Origin: Gonocerus acuteangulatus
Taxonomy: Eukaryota; Arthropoda; Insecta; Hemiptera; Coreidae
DNA length: 64,000 nt
NCBI GenBank assembly: GCA_946811695.1
Contig: OX328125.1
Coordinates: forward strand, 53,499,759 to 53,563,758
Reading direction: 5' to 3'
Shown here: piece by piece, positions 36,725-45,252 of the stretch
Layout: each line of letters begins with the position of its first letter
Position numbering within the stretch: position 1 is the stretch's first letter
Notes under the pieces: generated by a model
The model's input: the letters and a program-made list of their open reading frames with translations, nothing else
What the model was told of the DNA's origin: nothing
Databases searched by the model: none
Made by a program: the position numbers and the translations under genes

Positions 36725-36955
36725 GGGCGCCGCGTTACCTAGCATACTTTCGTCATGGTCCACGCCTTTGATGTGTTAACACTCCGTACCAAGGGACGTG
36801 GGTTCGATTGACACTAGGGGGTGGTGGTTTCTTTAGAAAAAAAGAAAAGCATCAGCCCTATCCTGATTAGAAAAGGGTGGTAACCTATAGATAACCCGTC
36901 CTAATGTGCTTAGTTAATAATAATGGACGTTAAAATTTAAATAAACATAACACCT
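36725..36955 (+). mobile_element. SINE-like repeat D with possible tRNA-derived head
   Basis: The body is CATCAGCCCTATCCTG, GGGTGGTAACCTATAGATAA, CCCGTCCTAATGTGC, with an A-rich tail GACGTTAAAATTTAAATAAA. Upstream at 36803-36816 is the B-box-like GTGGGTTCGATTGACAC, consistent with a decayed tRNA head. The A box is not clear. Confidence 0.55.
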
Positions 36956-37610
36956 TGAATACAAGCCTTTGTCTTGTAATTTAGTATCAGATGCATCTCG
37001 GGCTCGCATCAAATAACGAATTTGCTTGGCCATTTAAGCCTTGTGGGAAATAGAAGTTCGTAATATTCCTTCGAGAATTAAGTTAGAATAAAAACTCTCC
37101 TAGAGAGGAAATTACTCTTGGGGACCGAGATTTACAAATTTAAGGACTCGGAAGTAGCAGGCTTTCCAAATGAATTCTATTTTTTTGCACTCTTCGTCCT
37201 TTCTTTCCTGGGTGGGGACATAAAAAATGTGGCTGAAAGAAGATATGTCTAGGTAAATACGAGATAATAAGAAAAAATGTAGGGAGGGACCATATGGGGG
37301 ATGAGGGATGGAGGTAATAGGAGCCGAGAAGGCCCCCACTGCGGTAAACAAAGACGTCAAGCAGGGGCCCGCATTAGGCGCGTGTGCCTCTTTGCTTTTA
37401 GCAGGCTACAGGCCACTTCACTTCGCGGCTCTTTTGTAGGCCCTTTCAATCCCATCTTGGTCATAGTCGCTCTCTTCAATAAATAAGGAAGAGCCAGGAG
37501 TACCCGACTTGGATTGGTTACTTGAAACTTTTGGTGACATAAACTGACTAATTTTAATTAGTCGCAGTCCGGAAAAATGAGCTTTTTATTTCTTTCTTAC
37601 GAGTTTTTGT
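36956..37610. other. no gene recognised
   Basis: No domain or repeat terminus was identified. GC content rises near 37290-37450, but the frames there lack recognisable motifs. Confidence 0.35.
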
Positions 37611-37611
37611 A

Positions 37612-37745
37612 ATTTAGTGCGTTTCTTCATTCCCTACGAAGGAAACCCGCTTATGAGGTTGACCTCATGGCGCAATCCGGAGTTGCCGATAAGAAATGTC
37701 CACGCTACAGGCCCCACACGTCTTGAAAATCAGAGTGGTTCATAT

Positions 37746-37794
<49 letters not shown>
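37612..37794 (+). mobile_element. family A left half, copy A5
   Basis: Decayed hairpin (TTCTTCATTCCCTACGAAGGAA), CCCGCTTATGAGGTTGACCT, GGCGCAATCCGGAGTTGCCG, GTGGTTCATATAG and a (TA)n core. The Ty3/gypsy element starts inside that core. The right half continues at 43408. Confidence 0.6.
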
Positions 37795-37798
<4 letters not shown>

Positions 37799-38113
37799 AG
37801 TAAGGATATTAAAAACTCCTTCTCTTTTATAAACTAGATCCTATTATTCTGTGAAGAATATATTACAATAAACAAAACAACATACAACCACATTAACAAT
37901 ATTAACAATCATTAGCGGTAGCCAAATTACATACCTGTAAAGAATAATTAAATTACAAAGTTTATAACCTATACATTGAAGCATTACAATACAATAACTC
38001 TCTTCTACTGTTCTGAACATATGGGATCCACTGCCTATCTAAATACACCCACTGCCTGCATGATCCCATGTCTTTATTATATAAGAGTAGTCCTAGAGTG
38101 AAGGAACTTTACA
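37795..38113 (-). repeat. 3' LTR of the Ty3/gypsy element
   Basis: 319 bp; on the minus strand it runs from TGTAAAGTTCCTTC to the TTACA end. Compared with the 5' LTR it has an extra TAAG at the outer edge and an internal indel of about 18 bp near 37885-37905. Confidence 0.9.
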
Positions 38114-38128
38114 CCTCCCCCTCTCAAG
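38114..38128 (-). promoter_or_regulatory. polypurine tract
   Basis: GAGAGGGGGAGGTG on the minus strand directly precedes the 3' LTR, the position and composition expected for plus-strand priming. Confidence 0.8.
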
Positions 38129-38654
38129 TCACTTTTTCTCTGGAATAAAGTGACAATTTAGAACTATGAAAATAGTTTAAAAATGTCCTTCTTCTTCCAC
38201 AGCCAACTTCATACATTGATGATGAAATTCGACGAAGAATGGGGAAAGGGCCAATTCTTACGTTATCCGTCTTCCGTCGACTTAATTTGCTGCTATTCTC
38301 AATGTAGACGAGGTCTCCAACTTTAAATTCATAATGTCTTCTATTTTTGTCAAACCTAACTTTATTTGTTACAAAACTTTTCATTGAATTTCGAAAGGCT
38401 GCTTCTCGGTCTTTCTGGAGATTGTGTTGGTTGTGTATATAAAGCGGAGAGATATTTGACTTTTTCCCGGTGAGTAAATATTCCGGTTCAAATTTTGTTG
38501 AACTATGGATGGTCCTATTGTATTCCCTCAAACACTCTTGTGCTACGCTCGGCCATGCTCGTTTTTCTCCACTACCATTCAGCTTGCATCTGATTCTATT
38601 AACCAGAGTCTGATTGAGTCTCTCGTTAAGTCCATTTGACTGAGGTGAAATCAA
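38124..38654 (-). pseudogene. integrase C-terminal part
   Basis: A 176-codon frame starting around SPQSNGLNERLNQTLVN, which carries the catalytic Glu of the DDE triad. Downstream is the basic region with KVGDLVYIEN and a GPY/F-type module (RIGPFPILRRISSSMYEV). It joins the integrase core at about 38653 through a one-base frameshift. It ends 10 bases before the polypurine tract, so the pol C-terminus is complete. Confidence 0.85.
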
Positions 38655-38903
38655 TCTACAGATGTGAAAACTAATGTCGTTCCCATTTTGTCTAAATACT
38701 TCTTGAGTTCACCCGATTTCAAACCAGAATACTGGTCGGCCAAAATCATTTTTATCTTGTTGTGTTTGGCAACTGAATCAATAAGCCTTATAAAGTCTCC
38801 TGCAGATTGTCCCGTACTGGTGGAGATCCATGCGTATCGAGTAAAGTGATCGACCAATACGTTCATGTACCTTTTCGGCGATCTATTTCCTCCAAATCCT
38901 CCG
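38651..38903 (-). pseudogene. integrase catalytic core, first two Asp
   Basis: Carries YMNVLVDHFTRYAW and the second Asp in ILADQYSG. Upstream, the first catalytic Asp lies in EIMSID, separated from this frame by an 8-bp tandem duplication (CCATAGAT twice, about 38906-38921 on the plus strand) that shifts the frame. A further one-base shift at about 38653 separates it from the catalytic Glu. Confidence 0.85.
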
Positions 38904-38910
38904 ACCGTAT

Positions 38911-39700
38911 CTATGGATCTATGGACATGATCTCGAATGGTTCCACAGCAGGACCTAGTTTCGACACCAGGCCGATGGGTCTTCCTCTCCGGACTTTATT
39001 TTCCATGCATATTGAACAGTTTCTGCAAAATTTATTTATAAGCTGGTCAAAGTTAACAAAATAGTAAAATGGTCTTATAATGTCCTTCATTTGTGCGATA
39101 CCAACATGCCCATATTGATCATGGACTCGCTTTATAAGTATTTTTCCAAATTCCTCGGATAAAAATATTCTTGACCTTCCTCTCATTTTTTTTAATATAA
39201 TGCTATGTTGAGTTTCAGTATTCATGTCCGATTTCAATTCTTCAATATTTAATTTTTGATCATTCAATATTTCGTTCAATTCCACTAAATTAACAACTTT
39301 TACCTCATCTTCATTTTCAAAATATTCAAGGACTGGATGTCTGGACAAAAAGTCGGCGAGCACATTCTCTTTTCCTTTTTTATAAATAATTTTGAAATTA
39401 AATTGTGATAAATATTTTACCAATTCTCCAAGTACTTCATCTGTTCTTGATTTTGTCTTGAGGTTTTCTAATGGTTTGTGATCAGTACAAACAGTGAATT
39501 CCCGCCCTATTAAATAATATTGCCAGTACTTTATTGCTTCTTTAATAGCTTTGCATTCCAAATGTATAATGTCCCTCTTTTTCTCTATTGCTGACAATTT
39601 TCTTGAAAAGTATGCAACTGGATGCAGAATTCCGTCATTCTGTGGTTGTTTCAGCCTTGCTCCCATACCCTTTAAATCTACATCTATGGAGTGGCTCGAA
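38911..39700 (-). pseudogene. RNase H and integrase zinc-binding domain
   Basis: RNase H signatures are DLKGMGARLKQ, YFSRKLS, TDHKPLENL and NVLADFLSR, which include catalytic positions. Then comes a linker and the integrase HHCC zinc-binding domain (HDQYGH, about 22 residues, CRNCSIC). The frame ends at EIMSIDP just after the duplication. The first 20 residues of the displayed frame belong to a shifted join with RT sequence, reflecting loss of the RT-RNase H connection. Confidence 0.85.
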
Positions 39701-39940
39701 TTTCTCAGCACTCTTCTCAATGTATTTTAAGTAAAAATTTATCGATCCTAAAATGCTTCGAACGCCAGATTTATCGAATGGTCTTTTCAGTTTCTTAATA
39801 GCAATCAAATTTTCTTGAGCAGGAGATACTTTATTCTCTTGAATTAAATGGCCAAGATATTTCACTGATCGAGCAGCAAAAGTACATTTTTCCAATTTTA
39901 CTTTAAAGCCTTCTATTTCTAAAGCTTTTAAAAGTCGTTT
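39680..39940 (-). pseudogene. RT thumb / connection fragment
   Basis: Frame with IKRLLKALEIEGFKVKLEKC, KYLGHLIQENKVSP and FLGSINFYLKYIEKSAEKFE-like sequence, typical of the end of the Ty3/gypsy RT. It follows the foreign insertion. Past EPLH the frame shifts and about 80 residues expected before RNase H are missing. Confidence 0.8.
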
Positions 39941-39942
39941 TA

Positions 39943-40601
39943 TTTAAAACCACCACCCAGTTGTCTTCCTGTACCACTGAAATGATTTTATTAATGATGT
40001 CATGCATGGTATTATTATGTGTGGTGACAACATCGTGCACGAGTCTACGATGGCCTGCGTTAATGAGTTGTTCAACACTCGGGAGTCGAATGGATTGGCA
40101 CCAGGCTGGCATTCCCTGATTTTGTCTATCAGGGTACCCATGCCCGGTACCGACGGTACGCCCCTCTTCATGATCATTGTTAAGAGCTGGAATCCCTTCA
40201 GGTTCTTCTGATCTTCTGGTGTCGGCTTCCTGATTATTATCATCATTATTTGTACCAGGGAGATCAGTCCCGGATGAGAGCACTACAATAAATAACAATT
40301 AGTAACACATAGATTTAAATAAATAACAACCTTTCTTTATATTTTACCTACGCTGTCTTCTTCCGCTTCATGTCCACAGTCGTGTACATCGACTGCGTTA
40401 TCATCGGATGTAGTAGAACAACCTGGTTCTGGATCCTCATGTTCAGTATCCGCTGAAGTCGTAGCCTCAGATGTTGTCTTGCCTTTTCCAAATTCAATCT
40501 CCACAGCTATTGTTTCTGCCTGGCAAAATGCCTCGTCATCTTTAACAAATTTATATTTCACATATCATATGAGTATATTGAAGCAATGTATATGTTTTTA
40601 A
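39943..40601 (-). pseudogene. foreign gene fragment with a retained intron, inside RT
   Basis: The RT sequence stops after KTWEDHL (about 40617) and resumes with IKRLLKALE at 39940. Between them lie two minus-strand open segments. One is acidic and Ser/Thr-rich (40346-40561). The other includes GHRRLVHDVVTTHNNTMHDI (about 39943-40285). A gap of about 60-75 bases has splice-like ends: GGTAAAATATAAAG near 40346 and TTATTTATTGTAG near 40282. I do not recognise the protein. It may be a captured or inserted host gene piece with its intron, or an unrelated mobile element. Confidence 0.55.
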
Positions 40602-40830
40602 TTGGGAAGATCCAAATGATCTTCCCAAGTTTTAGAAAATATAAGTAAATCATCTATATAATTTACACAAAAGTCATCCAAATTATTTCTCCTGATGATG
40701 TTGGATAATATGCGCTGAAACATTTCTGGGGCATTTTTGAGTCCGAAAGGGAGAACATTAAACATGAATTTGCCGAATTTGGTTATGAATGATTTTTTTC
40801 TCCATCTTTTTCCTTTAATGGTATACACCA
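40602..40830 (-). pseudogene. RT palm with YIDD motif
   Basis: Contains GKFMFNVLPFGLKNAPEMFQ and the catalytic YIDD box (VNYIDDLLIFSKTWEDHL). It is joined upstream to the protease/RT frame through a one-base frameshift in an A-rich run near 40793-40800. Confidence 0.9.
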
Positions 40831-41841
40831 GAAAGCAGAATTAATATCAATAACAGTGTAATATTTACAATTAGCAATTTTGTCCATTACATCACTAATA
40901 GTAGGAAACGGGTAACATTCAGGAACTATTAATTTGTTTAAATTTCTAAAATCAATGCAAAGTTTGGTTCGACGTCCATCTTCTTTTTTATATGCTAAGG
41001 TTACTGGAGAAGCAAATGGTGAATCCGATTCTTGAATGAGACCAGCATCTAACAAATTCTTGATTTGAGTTTTTATTTCTTTTTCACCTAAAATAGAACA
41101 TTTATATGCACGCATAGTTACATATGCATCTTTAATAAGACTTATCTCGGCATCTCTAGATTTTACTCGCCCTACATCTAATTTATTTTTCGCAAATAGG
41201 TGGGAAAATAATTGCAAAATTTTTAAAATTTTATTTTTTTTAGTATCTTCTATGATATGATCCAATTTTAATCTTTCTATTGATAGCTTTTCGTTTATAT
41301 TTAGTTCAACACGATCTAATGACATTCTCTCATCTTCTATTAGACTATTTCCTACAAAAATTTCATTTTTCTTAAAATCTTGTTTAATATCTTTCTTCTT
41401 GTCAATATCTTCAATATTCTTCTCGTCTTCAATTTTTTTATTCGTTTCTTCATCTTTTAAGTTCATTACTTCAATGCCATTTTTTTGTAAAATATTTAGA
41501 GATTCATCCTGAATAAGTTTAAACTTTTTTATAGCATCAAGACCCAAAAGTAAATCATAAGAGAATTTGTTGTTTTTCACTACATAAGTGTTTAATTTTT
41601 CTGATAATTTTCCAATTTTTAAAATAATATTTGCCCGGGCAGTACAGAAATTCAGTCCATTGAACGTTTTGAATACATTGTTGTGTTTTATTAATTTTGA
41701 TTTTAAAATATCCACCACTCTCTGATTTATCAAACTAACATTAGAACCACTGTCGTACACTGCTTTCACATTCATCTTGTTATCTACTAGTACATTTATT
41801 TTTATCAATGAACTTAACTTCTCTGGGCTTTCTAGTTTAAA
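40793..41841 (-). pseudogene. pol N-terminus: aspartic protease and RT fingers
   Basis: This frame is entered by a -1 shift at 41835-41841. Protease: DSGSNVSLI near residue 31 of the frame, then LLGLDAI near residue 100. After a charged Lys/Glu/Asp linker, RT follows: AGLIQESDSPFASPVTLAYK, LCIDFRNLNKLIVPECYPFP and YYTVIDINSAFWCIPL, including the first catalytic Asp (VIDI). The frame fails after KEKDGEKNHS because of a homopolymer indel. Confidence 0.9.
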
Positions 41842-42999
41842 CAATTCTTATCAATTTTGATCATCATGTCTTCTAAACATTGACTTTCTTCATATTCATT
41901 AAGATTTATCTGTTTCTTGGTTTTATATAAAATTTTGTTTCTACATTCATGCACAGGATGAAAGCGATTTTCCCGCACTAGACTTTCACACATATAACGT
42001 GGTTTCTTAGCTGATTCCCCAAATTTTCTCTTCTCATTATTGTATTTACCTTTTGTTTTTTTCGAAAGATTTATTTATATTCGATTTCATGGAAACCTCC
42101 CTAACTTTACCATATGAATCATATAATTTTCTCAGTTCAGTAAAAAGTTTTTCAATACTAGTAATTTTTTCTCTATCTAATTTATCTTGGACTTCCAATA
42201 GTAAACCAACTACTATCAAATTAATCCGAGATAAAATAGTACCATTATTTTCAATCTCCAAACATAACCTTTCTTTCATCAATGCATAATCAATTAAAGT
42301 GCCACCAATATATCTAAAGCTGTATGCTCTCCTAACCTTTGACCATCCTTTATCTATAAATACATTCAAGAAGGAATTTCTCCAAATTAACCAATTAGCT
42401 AGACCTATCTTCTTTAAAATAGCTTCATACCAATCTTTAGATGAACCGGACATAAAGAATCTTAGTATTTCTGCTTTCTTATCATTGTTTACATTATGCC
42501 TGCAACATTCTGATTCAAATTGGTCTAACCAATCAGCTGGGTTTTGCATTTTACCAAAAGTATTTAATATAAACTGTTTCTCTATTTCGTGCAAATTTAC
42601 TTCCTTAGCGTTTAATTTATTTTCTAATTCTTTTAATTTTTCAAGTAAAAAAAAATTGACTCCTGACTTGCTCAAATCCTCAGCTGTTTTTTCCATAATA
42701 TCTACTTCCTCTAAAGGAATACCTTTATAACTGAGATTGCCGTCTTCGTCAAAATACTCATTTCTTATATTATCATCTATCTTTGTCCCCACTTTTCTAT
42801 AGCCATTAATAGGCTTTATGGCTAACATCGCCCTTTTAATTGTAGAATTAGACAATAATACCTGATGGTCTTCCAACCCCTTGTATTCTTCTGGTAAGGT
42901 TAACCATAATACCTTGTCTTCAGATAAATCTGCCAGCTCAAATTCAGTTTCACTCCTTTTGATTATGTGAACAAATAACTTCTCTTCACGTTTCGCCAT
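41832..42999 (-). pseudogene. gag
   Basis: ATG at 42999 opens 317 codons of gag-like sequence, with the capsid-type phrase NPADWLDQFESECCRHN near residues 156-172. The frame meets a stop at 42046-42048 after an A7 run. In the +1 frame the sequence continues with a nucleocapsid-like zinc motif (CESLVRENRFHPVHEC), then to the stop at 41832. The single shift in a homopolymer is probably a disabling indel or sequencing error, because the true Gag-Pol shift lies at 41835. Gag would be about 385 residues. Confidence 0.8.
41835..41841 (-). promoter_or_regulatory. probable -1 ribosomal frameshift site (Gag-Pol)
   Basis: On the minus strand the gag frame ends TGT TTA AAC TAG. T TTA AAC is a canonical X XXY YYZ heptamer (UUUAAAC), and the gag stop follows at once (41832-41834). 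A -1 slip enters the protease frame exactly (AAA CTA GAA AGC). No downstream pseudoknot was modelled. Confidence 0.75.
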
Positions 43000-43019
43000 A
43001 TCCTCTTTGCAATTTAATT

Positions 43020-43323
43020 TGTAAGGATTTTAAAAACTCCTTCTCTTTTATAAACTAGATCTTATTATTCTGTAAAGAATACATAAATACATTATAATAA
43101 ACAAAACAACAATATTAACAATCATTAGCGGTAGCCAAATTACATACCTGTAAAGAATAATTAAATTACAAAGTTTATAACCCATACATTGAAGCATTAC
43201 AATACAATAACTCTCTTCTACTGTTCTGAACATATGGGATCTACTGCCTATCTAAATAGACCCACTGCCTGCATGATCACATGTCTTTATTATATAAGAG
43301 TAGTCCTAGAGTGAAGGAACTTT

Positions 43324-43326
<3 letters not shown>
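43020..43326 (-). repeat. 5' LTR of the Ty3/gypsy element
   Basis: 307 bp, ends TGTAA...TTACA. The internal region begins AATTAAATTGCAAAGAGG and gag starts 20 bases later. No conventional TGG-type primer-binding site is visible. Confidence 0.9.
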
Positions 43327-43406
<80 letters not shown>

Positions 43407-43407
43407 C
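43327..43407. repeat. (CA)n(TA)n microsatellite
   Basis: CA dinucleotides to about 43350, then TA. It continues the core of family A copy A5 on the right of the retrotransposon. Confidence 0.9.
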
Positions 43408-43920
43408 ATGTCTGATCTCGCACTAGCATGTTCAAAATTTGTACAAATTTGATCAAATTTGGTTCAAAAACACTTTGCGCAATGTAAAAGGTCAATGCTT
43501 TTGGAGGAAATTCGTGCGAAAAAAATTGTAACGCTTACGTTTTTGCGTTAAAAGACTTCCATGTACATGTTTTATCTACAGGCGTTGTTGAGGAAAATGG
43601 AAAATAAAACTAGATTTTTCTTGAGATTTTTGTAGGGATAGTTAGAAAACGACTGGGAAATCGTGGTAAGTGGAAGGAAACCATCCGAAATCTAGCAGAT
43701 CTTTGCCGTAATTAGGATTGTCTTATATCGCTGTCAGATGGTTTATTTTTGCCACTTTGTCCGAAATGATATGTTATTGCTAGTTCGTCCAAAATAAGAT
43801 GCTATTGCTTGCAACCGGTGAGATGACGTAATATTATGACAGCCAACTGTGGTAAACCAACCATCTTAATCATAATCAAAATAAAAACGAGTGCATCCGT
43901 TTCCAGCTGCATTTGAACTA
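43408..43920 (+). mobile_element. family A right half, copy A5
   Basis: GTCTGATCTCGCACTAGC, TTGATCAAATTTGGTTC, GAAATTCGTGCGAAAAAAAT and TAACGCTTACGTTTTTG follow the A right block with many substitutions. The 3' tail is not recognisable, as a family B copy begins there. Confidence 0.55.
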
Positions 43921-44475
43921 AATAGTCCGTCTCGGATGAGCTGCATTACTAAGCACATTCCTCAGAAAAGCGATAGTGTGCGCTGAATTTTTGAATAATT
44001 TGCTAAAAATGATCCATATAAATTCAAAACCGGAGTAAAATGTTTTTAGGTATGTAAACCCCAGCTTTTAATGGACCTATTTTTATATTTTTTTACAACA
44101 CATGTTCCTCGTTCGTGGGGAATCTTGTCCACCGAGTTTCATTGCAACGAAGAACAAATAACGGTCGGTACGAGAAAATTAATAATTTGGTTCCGGAGAC
44201 CCCTTCTCCTAATTGACCGATTTAGTTATTTTTACAACACATTTTTTTTTTAATTTAGATACTCGTGTCGTATATCGAGTTTCGTTACAATAAAACAAAA
44301 TTACGTCCGGTTTGAGCAAATTAGTAATTTGGGACCAGAGTAAACGCCTCCTCCGGAGGGATCGAGTTTTGTTAACGTACTCGATCAATCGTTTGCTATG
44401 GGAATGGCACATATTGTTTCATGGCGAAGAAAACAAAAATTTGGTCACTATCGTGTTAACAGACACACATGAACA
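43921..44475 (-). mobile_element. family B copy B5 (5' end missing)
   Basis: On the minus strand it ends GAGGAATGTGCTTAGTAATG, CAGCTCATCCGAGACGGAC. The far side has TGTGTCTGTTAACACGATAG (44451-44470), the B block next to the core. Between them are decayed array units. The 5' hairpin and core are absent. Confidence 0.6.
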
Positions 44476-44719
44476 TATTTACAAATTTTATCACGAGTCA
44501 TTTTTGGTATCTAGTAGGCAGGATCATTAAAGATTTGAAGACATCTTTCAAGAAGTCTTTCCTAAGTGTAACCTCACTAGCTTCATTCTTTCAGAAAGTA
44601 ATAAAGATTGTGTTAAATTTTGGGGTCTATTTCGGAAAAGGGGTGCAAGTGATTTTTTTAAATAACTGTTATTATTATATATAACATATGTATATTAAAG
44701 AAAATACGTTTTAAAATAA

Positions 44720-44770
44720 TAAATAATGACCTAGAAGTAGATGCGCCGTAAAAAAAAATAAATAAATAAT
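44720..44770 (+). mobile_element. SINE tail fragment
   Basis: AATGACCTAGAAGTAGATGC, GCCGTAAAAAAAAATAAATA: the shared SINE 3' tail with an A-rich end. No head was recognised. Confidence 0.5.
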
Positions 44771-44954
44771 CTCGAAACATATTTAATAACCTCAACTTAT
44801 AAAAACAAGTTAAATCTCTGTCCTCTAATATCTTCTCGCATTTTATTACATATTCATGGACTACCCTTTGCCGCAAACCTTTGTTCTCGGCATGATCCTT
44901 TTGCTCTGTAAATACCTAAAAGCATTTTCTTCATTCTTGATTTCGTCCATACTG

Positions 44955-45152
44955 TCGAATATGCAAAATCTCGTTTTTCAGATTCCAGGCTTTGCTCTTT
45001 GATTGCGGACGATGCGGCTTGTCGCAAGTTGTGGCAACTCTAGCCAATTTAATGCCTTAAATAAAGTATCAACTAAAACCATTTTTCAATATATTTCTCG
45101 TCGATGGATTGAATATGTATATCCATTCTCTAGTTTGCTTCGATTTGCATAT
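44955..45152 (+). mobile_element. family E internal part, decayed copy
   Basis: TCGAATATGCAAAATCTCGT, TTTTCAGATTC, TTTAATGCCTTA, TTTTTCAATATATT and CTCTAGTTTGCT.GATTTGCAT follow 24655-24800 in order. The terminal inverted repeats are missing. Confidence 0.55.
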
Positions 45153-45169
45153 ATGTTTACTCATTTAAT

Positions 45170-45215
45170 TTTTTTTTCCTTTTCTTTTGGTGCATCTACT
45201 GCTGAGGTCATTAGC
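45170..45215 (-). mobile_element. SINE tail fragment
   Basis: On the minus strand: GGTGCTAATGACCTCAGCAG, TAGATGCACCAAAAG, then A-rich. It is the shared SINE tail. Confidence 0.45.
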
Positions 45216-45252
45216 ACCATTACTCATTTAATAGAGTCAAATTTATTTTAAT

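Larger units (their letters stand above)
37795..43326 (-). mobile_element. Ty3/gypsy LTR retrotransposon, decayed
   Basis: Two direct LTRs bound gag and pol in the order gag, protease, RT, RNase H, integrase on the minus strand, the Ty3/gypsy order. Pol is broken by frameshifts, a roughly 240-bp deletion between RT and RNase H, a roughly 650-bp foreign insertion within RT and an 8-bp tandem duplication in integrase. The LTRs differ by several substitutions and an indel, so the insertion is not recent. It lies in the (TA)n core of family A copy A5, and no clear target duplication remains. Confidence 0.9.

Noticed and set aside
42299..42730. plus-strand gene of 143 codons
   Set aside because: It is the antisense shadow of the gag frame of the retrotransposon.
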